NCBI GenBank assembly: GCA_036003885.1
Contig: DASYSA010000489.1
Coordinates: forward strand, 1-5,809
Direction of reading: 5' to 3'
Origin: DASYSA01 sp036003885
GTDB taxonomy: Bacteria > Acidobacteriota > Blastocatellia > UBA7656
DNA: 5,809 bases
Shown piece after piece: positions 1-5,809 of this stretch. Within the stretch, counting starts at the first letter, position 1. Every line of letters starts with the position of its first letter. Below the pieces are notes generated by a model. It saw only the letters and a list, made by a program, of their open reading frames with translations, was not told the DNA's origin and did not search any database. The position numbers and the translations under genes were made by a program.

Positions 1-2372
1 CGGGCGGACGACTCTGTTGTGGCAAGCTCGCCGATGCCCGACCCGTCCGCTTTCGAGAACGGCGCCGGCCCGTCAAATATCCTCCGCCCATCCGCCGCGA
101 TCGTGCCGGTGAAGCTAGGGCCATTGCGATTCACGAAACGAGTCAGATGCACTGAGTTCGCATAGTTGAATGCGAAAGAGAGCGAAAGATTCCTTGCGAT
201 CTCTTGTTCAACCGAAGCTCCCCACTGAAGCGTCCGCGGGTTCTGGAAATCCCCCGCGAACACTCGCACGCCCGGATTAAATGGAGCGAACTGAGCGGTG
301 TTCGCGAAGATCCCCAGGTTCGCCGGCGGCGTCGGTAGAAACGACAAGCCGCAACAGGTGAAGATGTTGAACGCGATCGCCCCATCGGTATTGCGCGGAC
401 CTGCGAGCTCCAGCCCTGGAATCCGCGCGTAGTAGATTCCCCCATTCAAGCGCACGACCGTCTTGCCATTGTTCCGCGGGTCCCAGGCAACACCTACTCG
501 AGGCTGCCATCCTTTCTTCTCGGACGGAATCGAGCCGTCGGACGGAAAGCCGGGCTTTCCGATAAACTGTGCGTAGGGCCGCTGGTCGAGCGGGGTGATC
601 GGCTGATCCTCGATCTGCGCGGAATAACGAAGCCCGTAGCTTATCGAGATGTTCTGACGCGGCTGCCACTTGTCCTGAACGTAGAACTCCGGCTCCTTCT
701 GGGTGAATGCCTGTGTGCCCGCTTCTTCCACGGTCCGCCCGCCAAGCGGGGCAAACTGCAGGTAAAGCAGCAGTCCGCCAAAATTGCTCGGGCTCCTCAA
801 ATAGTCCTGAAAAGCCTCGACCGATGCGAAGATATATCGCCCGCGTCCGAATCCCACGAAGGTCTGAAAGGTATGCGTTCGATTGAAGTCGAAGCCCATT
901 TTGATCGAATGCGTTCCTCGGATGACGGACAGGTTATCGGTGAACTGGTATCGTGTGTCGACCTCCGGAACTGGCAGGAAGAAGGGTCGGCCGAACCGGA
1001 ATGCCGTGTCCTGGCCGGTCTCAGGATCGGTACCCGCGATCGCGACGTCGGGAATGTCGGGGCCGTCGTAGAATCGAGGCCGGGCTTCGCGAGCGTACTG
1101 GAACCTGAACTCGTTGAGCAAGCGAGGCGTTATGGTCGTCACCAACTGAGTGATGAACGCATGAGAGTTGTCAGTCTCGCGCCCGTTTGCGCTACGGCCC
1201 CAGGTAGGAACGTCGAAGGTGCCATTCTCCTGAACTGCGCGGCTGTAGTTGTGGCGAAGCGTGAGCAGGTTATTTGGATTGAGATTCCAATCGACTTTGC
1301 CAAGCAGGGCATTGGCTCCGTTCGTTCGCTCGATGATCCCCTGTTCGTCCGGACTGTTGAATCTGGTGGCGAAGATGCTGACCAGCCGGGGATCGATGCG
1401 ATTTGGTTTCCTGCTCTTGCCCTTGTTCTGGTCGTAGGCGACAAAGAAGAACGCCTTGTCCTTCCTGATAGGCCCTCCGAGGCTTCCGCCGAACTGATAC
1501 TGTCTGAAGTCATCGGTCGGGAGTCTGGCCGCAACAGCATCGGGGTTCTCTGAGGTTATAGACTGGTCGCGGAGAAAGCCGAATCCCGAGCCGTGCAGTA
1601 TGTTTGTTCCGGACTTAGTGACTACGTTGACGAAGCCTCCGCTCGAGCGGCCGAATTCAGCCGAGCCGCCATCTGCCACGACCTGAAACTCTTTGACGGC
1701 TTCGAGCGATATAGTGAATTGAGGCCGCTGCCCGCCGCGCTGCTCGCCGAAGAAGGGGTTATTCGCGTCGGCGCCGTCCACCGAGATATTGTTCTGAATC
1801 CCTTTCTGACCGTTGATGGTAATCTCGGCGCCGTCCGGACCTTGCACGATTGAGACGGTAGGCGCAAGCTTGATGAACCCGACGAAGTCTCGGCCGTTGA
1901 TCGGAAGGTTCTCGACCGAGCGCTTGTCAACGAGGGTCGATTGTTCAGCCCGGCCCGTCTCCACAACCGGCGCCTCGGCACTTACTGTGATCACTTCGGT
2001 AGATCCCGCGGGCTGGAGCGTCAGTGGGAGATTGACTGTCTGGCCGACCGCAAGCTCGATGTTCTCACGCACCAACCTGGTGAAGCCCGGTTTCTGAACT
2101 TCAACAGTGTAGGCGCCGAGCGGCAGTAGCAGCGCTCGGTATCGGCCGTTATCATCGGTGCGGCTCGAACGTTCGAGCCCCGTGTCTCGGTGTTTGACGG
2201 TCACCACTGCGTCGACGATGACGGCGCCGTTCTGATCGTGAACTATCCCTTCGATTACGCCCGTAGTGGCTTGCGACTGCGCGTGCGCCGGAACTGAGAA
2301 TGCAACCAGCGCAAAAAGAAATACGGACACGAGACCGCGAATGGTGTGAAAATGGCGTGGTGTTCTGTTCAC
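1..2372 (-). CDS. Oar-like TonB-dependent receptor with carboxypeptidase-regulatory-like N-terminal domain (C-terminus outside the window)
   Basis: One uninterrupted frame of 790 complete codons runs from GTG at 2372 off the left edge with no stop, so the 3' end is missing. Residues 1-31 look like a Sec signal peptide: basic start, hydrophobic core LVSVFLFALVAF, and a probable cut after AHA at about residue 31. Residues ~38-120 match a CnaB-like carboxypeptidase-regulatory fold (GIVHDQNGAVI, TDDNGRYRALLLPLGAYTVEV, PGF). EVITVSAEAP (126-135) may serve as a TonB-box-like linker. The plug covers ~140-260, with NLPINGRDF at 155-163, a VDG at 198-200 and SAEFGRSSGG at 237-246. GGSLGGPIRKDKAFFF at 295-310 and YVQDKW at 564-569 belong to the beta-barrel. 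The family sits in the outer membrane and imports or binds large substrates using TonB energy; the ligand cannot be told from sequence. Full-length relatives are usually about 1,000-1,200 aa, so a few hundred residues are probably missing. It has its own ribosome binding site and probably its own promoter. Confidence 0.93.
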   Translation of the reverse strand, partial: MNRTPRHFHTIRGLVSVFLFALVAFSVPAHAQSQATTGVIEGIVHDQNGAVIVDAVVTVKHRDTGLERSSRTDDNGRYRALLLPLGAYTVEVQKPGFTRLVRENIELAVGQTVNLPLTLQPAGSTEVITVSAEAPVVETGRAEQSTLVDKRSVENLPINGRDFVGFIKLAPTVSIVQGPDGAEITINGQKGIQNNISVDGADANNPFFGEQRGGQRPQFTISLEAVKEFQVVADGGSAEFGRSSGGFVNVVTKSGTNILHGSGFGFLRDQSITSENPDAVAARLPTDDFRQYQFGGSLGGPIRKDKAFFFVAYDQNKGKSRKPNRIDPRLVSIFATRFNSPDEQGIIERTNGANALLGKVDWNLNPNNLLTLRHNYSRAVQENGTFDVPTWGRSANGRETDNSHAFITQLVTTITPRLLNEFRFQYAREARPRFYDGPDIPDVAIAGTDPETGQDTAFRFGRPFFLPVPEVDTRYQFTDNLSVIRGTHSIKMGFDFNRTHTFQTFVGFGRGRYIFASVEAFQDYLRSPSNFGGLLLYLQFAPLGGRTVEEAGTQAFTQKEPEFYVQDKWQPRQNISISYGLRYSAQIEDQPITPLDQRPYAQFIGKPGFPSDGSIPSEKKGWQPRVGVAWDPRNNGKTVVRLNGGIYYARIPGLELAGPRNTDGAIAFNIFTCCGLSFLPTPPANLGIFANTAQFAPFNPGVRVFAGDFQNPRTLQWGASVEQEIARNLSLSFAFNYANSVHLTRFVNRNGPSFTGTIAADGRRIFDGPAPFSKADGSGIGELATTESSA

Positions 2373-2380
2373 TATTGGTT

Positions 2381-2387
2381 CCTCCTT
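2381..2387 (-). promoter_or_regulatory. Shine-Dalgarno site of the TonB-dependent receptor gene
   Basis: The minus strand reads AAGGAGG, a near-perfect anti-16S match, 8 nt before GTG at 2372-2370. It decides the start: no ATG lies nearby in frame, and the GTG places a signal peptide exactly at the N-terminus. Confidence 0.88.
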
Positions 2388-2482
2388 GCTCGCAATGAAG
2401 AACGAGGCGTCGGTTAGTGCTCAAAGGTTCCAGAGGACGGCGGCTTCCGGTCAATCAAACTAACGGTCGAAGCTCAGCAGCC

Positions 2483-2512
2483 TTTATAGACCGAGGCGGT
2501 CGTGACGTGCAA
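2483..2512 (-). promoter_or_regulatory. Candidate sigma-70-type promoter of the TonB-dependent receptor gene
   Basis: On the minus strand TTGCAC (2512-2507) and TATAAA (2488-2483) are separated by 18 nt. The -10 matches the consensus at 5 of 6 positions and the -35 at 3 of 6 (the TTG). Transcription would start near 2476, giving a leader of about 104 nt before the GTG. The placement in a spacer after an unrelated housekeeping gene supports independent transcription. The hexamers were found by eye, and acidobacterial promoter preferences may differ from the E. coli consensus. Confidence 0.4.
2489..2501. repeat. Short palindrome inside the candidate receptor promoter
   Basis: GACCG-AGG-CGGTC on the plus strand is a perfect 5-bp inverted repeat with a 3-nt centre. 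It lies between the candidate -35 and -10 hexamers and directly abuts the -10. That is a typical place for a repressor or MerR-type operator, but five-base arms also occur by chance in GC-rich DNA. No regulator gene is visible in the window. Confidence 0.3.
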
Positions 2513-2563
2513 GTATCGGTTGATGTGCATCTGAACCTGACAGGCTCGTTGGCAGCGAGAGTC

Positions 2564-2591
2564 CTCGGATCGGGCCAGACTGGCGATCGAG
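2564..2591 (-). other. Imperfect stem-loop downstream of alaS, possible transcript 3' end
   Basis: Read on the minus strand, arms CTC, GATC and GCCA pair with TGGC, GATC and GAG around a GTC loop, giving about 11 base pairs interrupted by small C bulges. It starts 49 nt after the alaS stop. There is no T-run after it, so it is not a classical intrinsic terminator. It could stabilise or mark the 3' end of the alaS transcript, or be chance. The rest of the 2373-2640 spacer shows no other gene and no U-tract terminator. Confidence 0.3.
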
Positions 2592-2640
2592 CGACGCGCT
2601 TGAGGTTGGCGGACTCTACCTTGAGCCGAGGTGCCCTCTG

Positions 2641-5328
2641 CTAGCCGGCGGCGACTATCCGAGCCACAATCTCGTAGCTCGCCTCGAGTGCCTGGTCCAG
2701 CTTTTCCGGCTGGGACCCGCCACCCGTTGCCATGTCGGCGCGGCCGCCGCCTTTGCCGCCTATGATTGCTGAGACCTCGCGAATGATCTGGCCTGCATTC
2801 AGCCTCTTAGTGAGATCATCAGTCACTCGTGCGACCAGGGATGCCTTGCCATCAGAAACCTGACCGAGCACGACAACGCCGGACTTCAGCTTTTGCGCCA
2901 GGGTGTCCGCTAACTGGCGCATGCTGTTAGGGTCGAGGTCGGTCACTCGCTCGGCCAGCACGCGAAGCCCTCCGATCTCTCGAGCGTTCTCGGTTGCCGA
3001 CGCCGCGCCCGCATGCGCTATCTTTAGCTTCAGTTGTTCGATCTCTCGCTCGTACCTCCGCACGTGTTCGACCAGTTTCTCGACTTGCGCCGGGAGGTCC
3101 TGCGGTTTTGCGCGCAGCGTGTCACTCAACTGTTTGATGATCTGTTCGTCTTCCTGCAACAGCGCGATCGTTCCATCGGCTGTTCTTGCCTCCAGCCGGC
3201 GCACACCGGCCGCGATTGAAGAGTCGCTGATGATCTTTAGCGGGCCTATGTCGCCGGTAGCGCGGACATGCGTGCCGCCGCACAACTCGGTTGAAAAACC
3301 GGGCACACTCACCACGCGAACGTCCGAAGCGTACTTCTCGCCGAACAGAGCCATCGCACCTGATTTGAGAGCTTCTTCGAGCGGCCTGATCTCCGTTTCG
3401 ACATCGCGATTTTTGAGCACCTCAACGTTGACCAGGCGTTCGATCTCAACGATCTCGTCTTCCGTAAGAGGCGCGTAATGAGTGAAGTCAAACCGCAAGC
3501 GGTCAGGCGCAACAAGAGAACCAGCCTGCTTAACATGAGGCCCCAACACTTCGCGGAGCGCAGCGTGCAGCAGATGAGTGCCGGTGTGGTTGGCCCTTAT
3601 CTTTCGGCGGCGCTCGGCATCAACTCGCGCTCTAATCAGGTCGCCGACGCGGAGCTCGCCGCGGTCGACCCTGATCTTATGCAGGTAGTAATCGGTGATC
3701 GGCGCATAGACATCCTCTACTGTTGCAAGAGAGGTCTCGCCTTCAAATAAGCCGCTGTCGCCGATTTGACCTCCTGCTTCAGCGTAGAAGGGTGTACGGT
3801 CGAGAATGACTTCGGCGCTCTCGCCCGCTGCCAGGCTTTGGCGCTCTTCGTCGCCAACGATTATGGCGAGCACCCTTGCGTCCGCGGTCTCGGTCTCTTC
3901 GTATCCGCGAAACTCAGTTCGGGCCAGCCGCTCGGTCACGCGAGTGTAGATTTCGCGTTCGCGCCGAGAGACCGCTGCCATCGAAGGAGCGGTCTGTTGC
4001 TGAAGCTCACGAAGCGCCGCGTCGAACTCCTCGTTGAACTCTTCCTCACTGATCTCAACGCCGTGTTGACCAAGCACGACGCGGATCAGATCTCGAGGAA
4101 CGCCATAGGTATCATAGGTCCTGGCAAGATCAAGCATCGGCGGCGGCTCGGGTTTGTGGGTATCGAACAGCTCGGCAAGTCTCGGCTCGCCGATGGTCAG
4201 AATCCGATTGAAGCGCTGCTCCTCTCCTCTTACCGTCTGCTCGATTGCCGGCCGCGCCGCAACCAGCTCAGGGAATGGCCCGGCCATCAACTCAATAACA
4301 AACTCGGTGACTCTGTGAAAGAACGGGGGCTTCAGTCCGAGACCCGTCACCCCGTGATAGATCGCTCGTCGCATAATCTTGCGCAACACGTAGTTTCTTC
4401 CCACGTTGCCGGGCGAGATGCCATCGGCAATCGAGAACGCGGTCGCGCGAGCGTGATCCGCAATCACTCGCATAGACATGCCCGCCGGCGAATCATAGAT
4501 GTACTCTTTGCCGGCGAGTGTCGCAATGAAATCGATGATCGGCCTGATAAGATCGGTGTCGTAGTTCGACTTCACGCCTTGAAGCACAGCCGTGACTCGC
4601 TCGAGCCCCGCGCCGGTATCGACAGACGGAGCGGGAAGCGGCTTCAACTCATATCGGCCAGGACCGATCTCAACGCGGTTGTATTGCATGAAGACCAGGT
4701 TCCAGATCTCGACGGTGGTGTCACCCGGGCCGTTGACATGCTCGGCGCGATTGAAGTTCGGATCTTCGGGGTGTTCGCCGGTGTAGTAGCTGATCTCGGT
4801 GTTCGGCCCGCAGGGCCCGGTTTCGGCCATCTGCCAGAAGTTGTCCTTGCGGCCGAATCGCAATACGCGCTCGGGAGGCGCGCCGACGTGTTGCCACAGG
4901 CGCTCAGCCTCTTCGTCTGGCTGCACTTCATCGTCGCCCGCGAACACAGTGAACCACAAGCGCATCGGATCGAGCTTCAACTCATTGACGAGCAAATCCC
5001 ATGCGAACTCGATCGCTTCTTTCTTGAAGTAGTCGCCGAACGAGAAGTTACCCAGCATCTCGAAGAAGGTCTGATGGCGAGCAGTACGGCCGACTTCATC
5101 CAGGTCGTTGTGTTTGCCGCCTGCCCGCACGCACTTCTGGGAAGAAGTAGCTCTGTTGTAATCGCGCTTTTCCAGCCCAAGGAAAACGTCCTTAAACTGA
5201 TTCATGCCGGCGTTAGTGAACAGCAGGGATGGGTCGTTAGCAGGGAGCAGCGGCGAGCTCTTGACGACGCGATGGCCGCGCGCGGCGAAGTAGTCCAGGA
5301 ACTTCTGTCTTATTTCATGCCCGGTCAT
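2641..5328 (-). CDS. alaS: Alanine--tRNA ligase (alanyl-tRNA synthetase), complete
   Basis: This class II synthetase charges tRNA-Ala with alanine in the cytoplasm and hydrolyses mischarged Ser- or Gly-tRNA-Ala. The 895-aa length is close to the E. coli enzyme (about 876). The start fits the family: EIRQKFLDYF follows three residues after Met. Motif 2 lies around 59-102 (RATSSQKCVRAGGKHNDL, then TARHQTFFEMLGNFSFGDYF), and motif 3 around 310-322 (GRNYVLRKIMRRA). N308 and D406 (in YDTYG) are the likely equivalents of the residues that read the G3:U70 pair. The editing domain has HTGTHLLH at 581-588 and CGGTH at 683-687, giving zinc ligands H581, H585, C683 and H687. A coiled-coil-like stretch at ~741-770 leads to the C-Ala domain with its glycine-rich GGKGGGRADMATGGG at 857-871. 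All key residues seem present. It ends with TAG at 2643-2641. Its ATG has no Shine-Dalgarno and is preceded closely by a -10-like element. Confidence 0.99.
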   Translation of the reverse strand: MTGHEIRQKFLDYFAARGHRVVKSSPLLPANDPSLLFTNAGMNQFKDVFLGLEKRDYNRATSSQKCVRAGGKHNDLDEVGRTARHQTFFEMLGNFSFGDYFKKEAIEFAWDLLVNELKLDPMRLWFTVFAGDDEVQPDEEAERLWQHVGAPPERVLRFGRKDNFWQMAETGPCGPNTEISYYTGEHPEDPNFNRAEHVNGPGDTTVEIWNLVFMQYNRVEIGPGRYELKPLPAPSVDTGAGLERVTAVLQGVKSNYDTDLIRPIIDFIATLAGKEYIYDSPAGMSMRVIADHARATAFSIADGISPGNVGRNYVLRKIMRRAIYHGVTGLGLKPPFFHRVTEFVIELMAGPFPELVAARPAIEQTVRGEEQRFNRILTIGEPRLAELFDTHKPEPPPMLDLARTYDTYGVPRDLIRVVLGQHGVEISEEEFNEEFDAALRELQQQTAPSMAAVSRREREIYTRVTERLARTEFRGYEETETADARVLAIIVGDEERQSLAAGESAEVILDRTPFYAEAGGQIGDSGLFEGETSLATVEDVYAPITDYYLHKIRVDRGELRVGDLIRARVDAERRRKIRANHTGTHLLHAALREVLGPHVKQAGSLVAPDRLRFDFTHYAPLTEDEIVEIERLVNVEVLKNRDVETEIRPLEEALKSGAMALFGEKYASDVRVVSVPGFSTELCGGTHVRATGDIGPLKIISDSSIAAGVRRLEARTADGTIALLQEDEQIIKQLSDTLRAKPQDLPAQVEKLVEHVRRYEREIEQLKLKIAHAGAASATENAREIGGLRVLAERVTDLDPNSMRQLADTLAQKLKSGVVVLGQVSDGKASLVARVTDDLTKRLNAGQIIREVSAIIGGKGGGRADMATGGGSQPEKLDQALEASYEIVARIVAAG

Positions 5329-5337
5329 AAGCTAAGG

Positions 5338-5346
5338 ATTATAGCA
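5338..5346 (-). promoter_or_regulatory. Extended -10 promoter element immediately upstream of alaS
   Basis: The minus strand reads TGCTATAAT, a perfect extended -10 (TGn plus consensus TATAAT), ending 9 nt before the alaS ATG. At 15-19 nt spacing the -35 region has no good TTGACA match, which is usual for extended -10 promoters. A normal start 5-9 nt past the hexamer gives a leader of 0 to about 5 nt. The intervening CCTTAGCTT has no Shine-Dalgarno, so the mRNA may be leaderless. Seen by eye, not measured. Confidence 0.6.
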
Positions 5347-5405
5347 AAGGCAGGTTCGAGAAACACGACAGACACTGGGAAGGGACAACAGAGTGTGGCG
5401 AGGTC

Positions 5406-5425
5406 AGACTCCGGGTTGCGAGTCT
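5406..5425. repeat. Inverted repeat in the DUF4388-alaS spacer
   Basis: AGACTC and GAGTCT form perfect 6-bp arms around an 8-nt loop, midway in the 5329-5490 spacer. No T-run follows on the minus strand, so it is a poor intrinsic terminator for the upstream gene. It lies about 60 nt upstream of the alaS -10 element and could be a weak hairpin, a protein site or chance. A smaller 4-bp pair (CGCC 5461-5464, GGCG 5471-5474) lies just after the DUF4388 stop. I see no gene in this spacer. Confidence 0.25.
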
Positions 5426-5490
5426 CGCCTCGCCGCAGTTCCATCGAGCGGGTGGGGTTGCGCCGCGCTAGGCGAATCGCTCCGGGTTCA

Positions 5491-5809
5491 TCAGTCTTTC
5501 AGGATCGCACCTTCTTCGTCCTTGCCGCGAAGCAGGTCGAGCAGCAGGCCGGCGTTGCTGCCCGCATTGATCGTGCGTTCGAAGGGCTGCTCAGTCTTCC
5601 GGAATTCGAAGGTGCCCTCGGTTGCGCCCATGAATTTGTCGAGTGCTTCGAGGTCGATGGCTGACCCGGCCTTCGCTCCGGCGATCTGGCCGTCATTGAA
5701 GTTGACCTCGCCCTTCGCTTTCGGAAGGACGATCTCGAGAATGCCGGTCAAGCGGCTGTTCTCAATCATCTGGATGACGTCGAACAGACTCACGACTGCG
5801 AAGTCCCCC
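5491..5809 (-). CDS. DUF4388 (PATAN-like) domain protein, C-terminal part (N-terminus outside the window)
   Basis: The last 105 residues of an open frame that enters from the right edge and ends with TGA at 5493-5491. The visible start GDFAVVSLFDVIQMIENSRLTGILEI fits the DUF4388 opening (Gly, a short strand, then SL-D-hydrophobic-Q helix and a TG-L turn). It is followed by GEVNFNDGQIAGAKAG, the family's typical strand and 'DG-I--A' turn, and by EALDKFMGATEGTFEF. A GTG at 5793 could be taken as a start, giving 100 aa, but it falls in the middle of this motif and has no ribosome binding site, so it is probably an internal valine. In other bacteria such domains occur alone or with response-regulator, roadblock/MglB-like or gliding-related proteins, suggesting a signalling or scaffold role; nothing here fixes the function. 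The tail after about residue 80 is short and polar (GKDEEGAILKD), with no membrane segment. Confidence 0.8.
   Translation of the reverse strand, partial: GDFAVVSLFDVIQMIENSRLTGILEIVLPKAKGEVNFNDGQIAGAKAGSAIDLEALDKFMGATEGTFEFRKTEQPFERTINAGSNAGLLLDLLRGKDEEGAILKD

Noticed and set aside
277..669. Minus-strand frames at 277-669, 143-445 and 2152-2454 that could be read as small genes or as a frameshifted receptor
   Set aside because: They are in different frames from the receptor, are rich in Arg/Ser as shadows usually are, and the true frame is unbroken through all three regions.
873..1553. A 226-codon open frame on the plus strand, with similar ones at 1593-1853 and 1813-2097
   Set aside because: All are antisense to the receptor frame, which shows continuous family motifs across the same bases. 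The plus-strand translations show no known motif.
2413..2464. Inverted pair GTTAGT (2413-2418) and ACTAAC (2459-2464) in the receptor leader, considered as a riboswitch stem
   Set aside because: Only six perfect pairs across a 40-nt gap, with flanking mismatches and no recognisable riboswitch core; chance is the simplest explanation.
5433..5446. A T-box-like core upstream of alaS (minus strand TGGAACTGCG, resembling the TGGNACCRCG of T-box antiterminators)
   Set aside because: The match is imperfect, the variable base after TGG is A rather than the T expected for a tRNA-Ala acceptor end, only about 45 nt remain before the upstream gene's stop (too little for a specifier stem I), no terminator hairpin with U-run follows, and a strong -10 element lies downstream of it.
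3766..5664. A 632-codon open frame on the plus strand opposite alaS
   Set aside because: It lies almost wholly antisense to a complete, strongly conserved alaS, has no recognisable domain, and runs on through the spacer into the DUF4388 gene. Long antisense frames are expected from the codon bias of a GC-rich gene.

Overview
The window reads as ordinary chromosomal DNA from a moderately GC-rich bacterium, most likely an Acidobacteriota member of the Blastocatellia type. The main evidence is the left-hand gene. It encodes an Oar-like TonB-dependent receptor with an N-terminal carboxypeptidase-regulatory-like domain and the plug signatures NLPINGRDF, SAEFGRSSGGFVNVVTKSGTN and GGSLGGPI.KDKAFFF, a family greatly expanded in that phylum. 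A DUF4388/PATAN-type protein at the other end fits the same picture. The assignment is from motif recognition only; no database search was run.

All three genes lie on the minus strand, so transcription runs right to left. From 5809 to 5491 is the C-terminal part of a DUF4388-domain protein whose N-terminus is outside the window. A 162-nt spacer follows. It ends in an extended -10 promoter-like sequence (TGCTATAAT) that stops only 9 nt before the alaS ATG, with no Shine-Dalgarno sequence. From 5328 to 2641 is a complete alanyl-tRNA synthetase (895 aa) with catalytic, editing and C-Ala domains. A 268-nt spacer follows; it holds an imperfect stem-loop, a candidate promoter with a short palindrome between its hexamers, and a strong ribosome binding site. 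From 2372 to the left edge is the TonB-dependent receptor, with 790 complete codons visible, a GTG start and its C-terminus cut off by the window end.

The genes do not form an obvious pathway: one is a translation housekeeping enzyme, one an outer-membrane transporter, and one a probable signalling or scaffold protein. The receptor appears to have its own promoter. alaS probably does too, so this is better read as three neighbouring genes in the same direction than as a functional operon. I did not find a convincing undescribed system. The points most worth checking are the near-leaderless alaS promoter, the true extent of the DUF4388 gene, and the palindrome in the receptor promoter. The long open frames on the plus strand are antisense shadows of alaS and the receptor gene.
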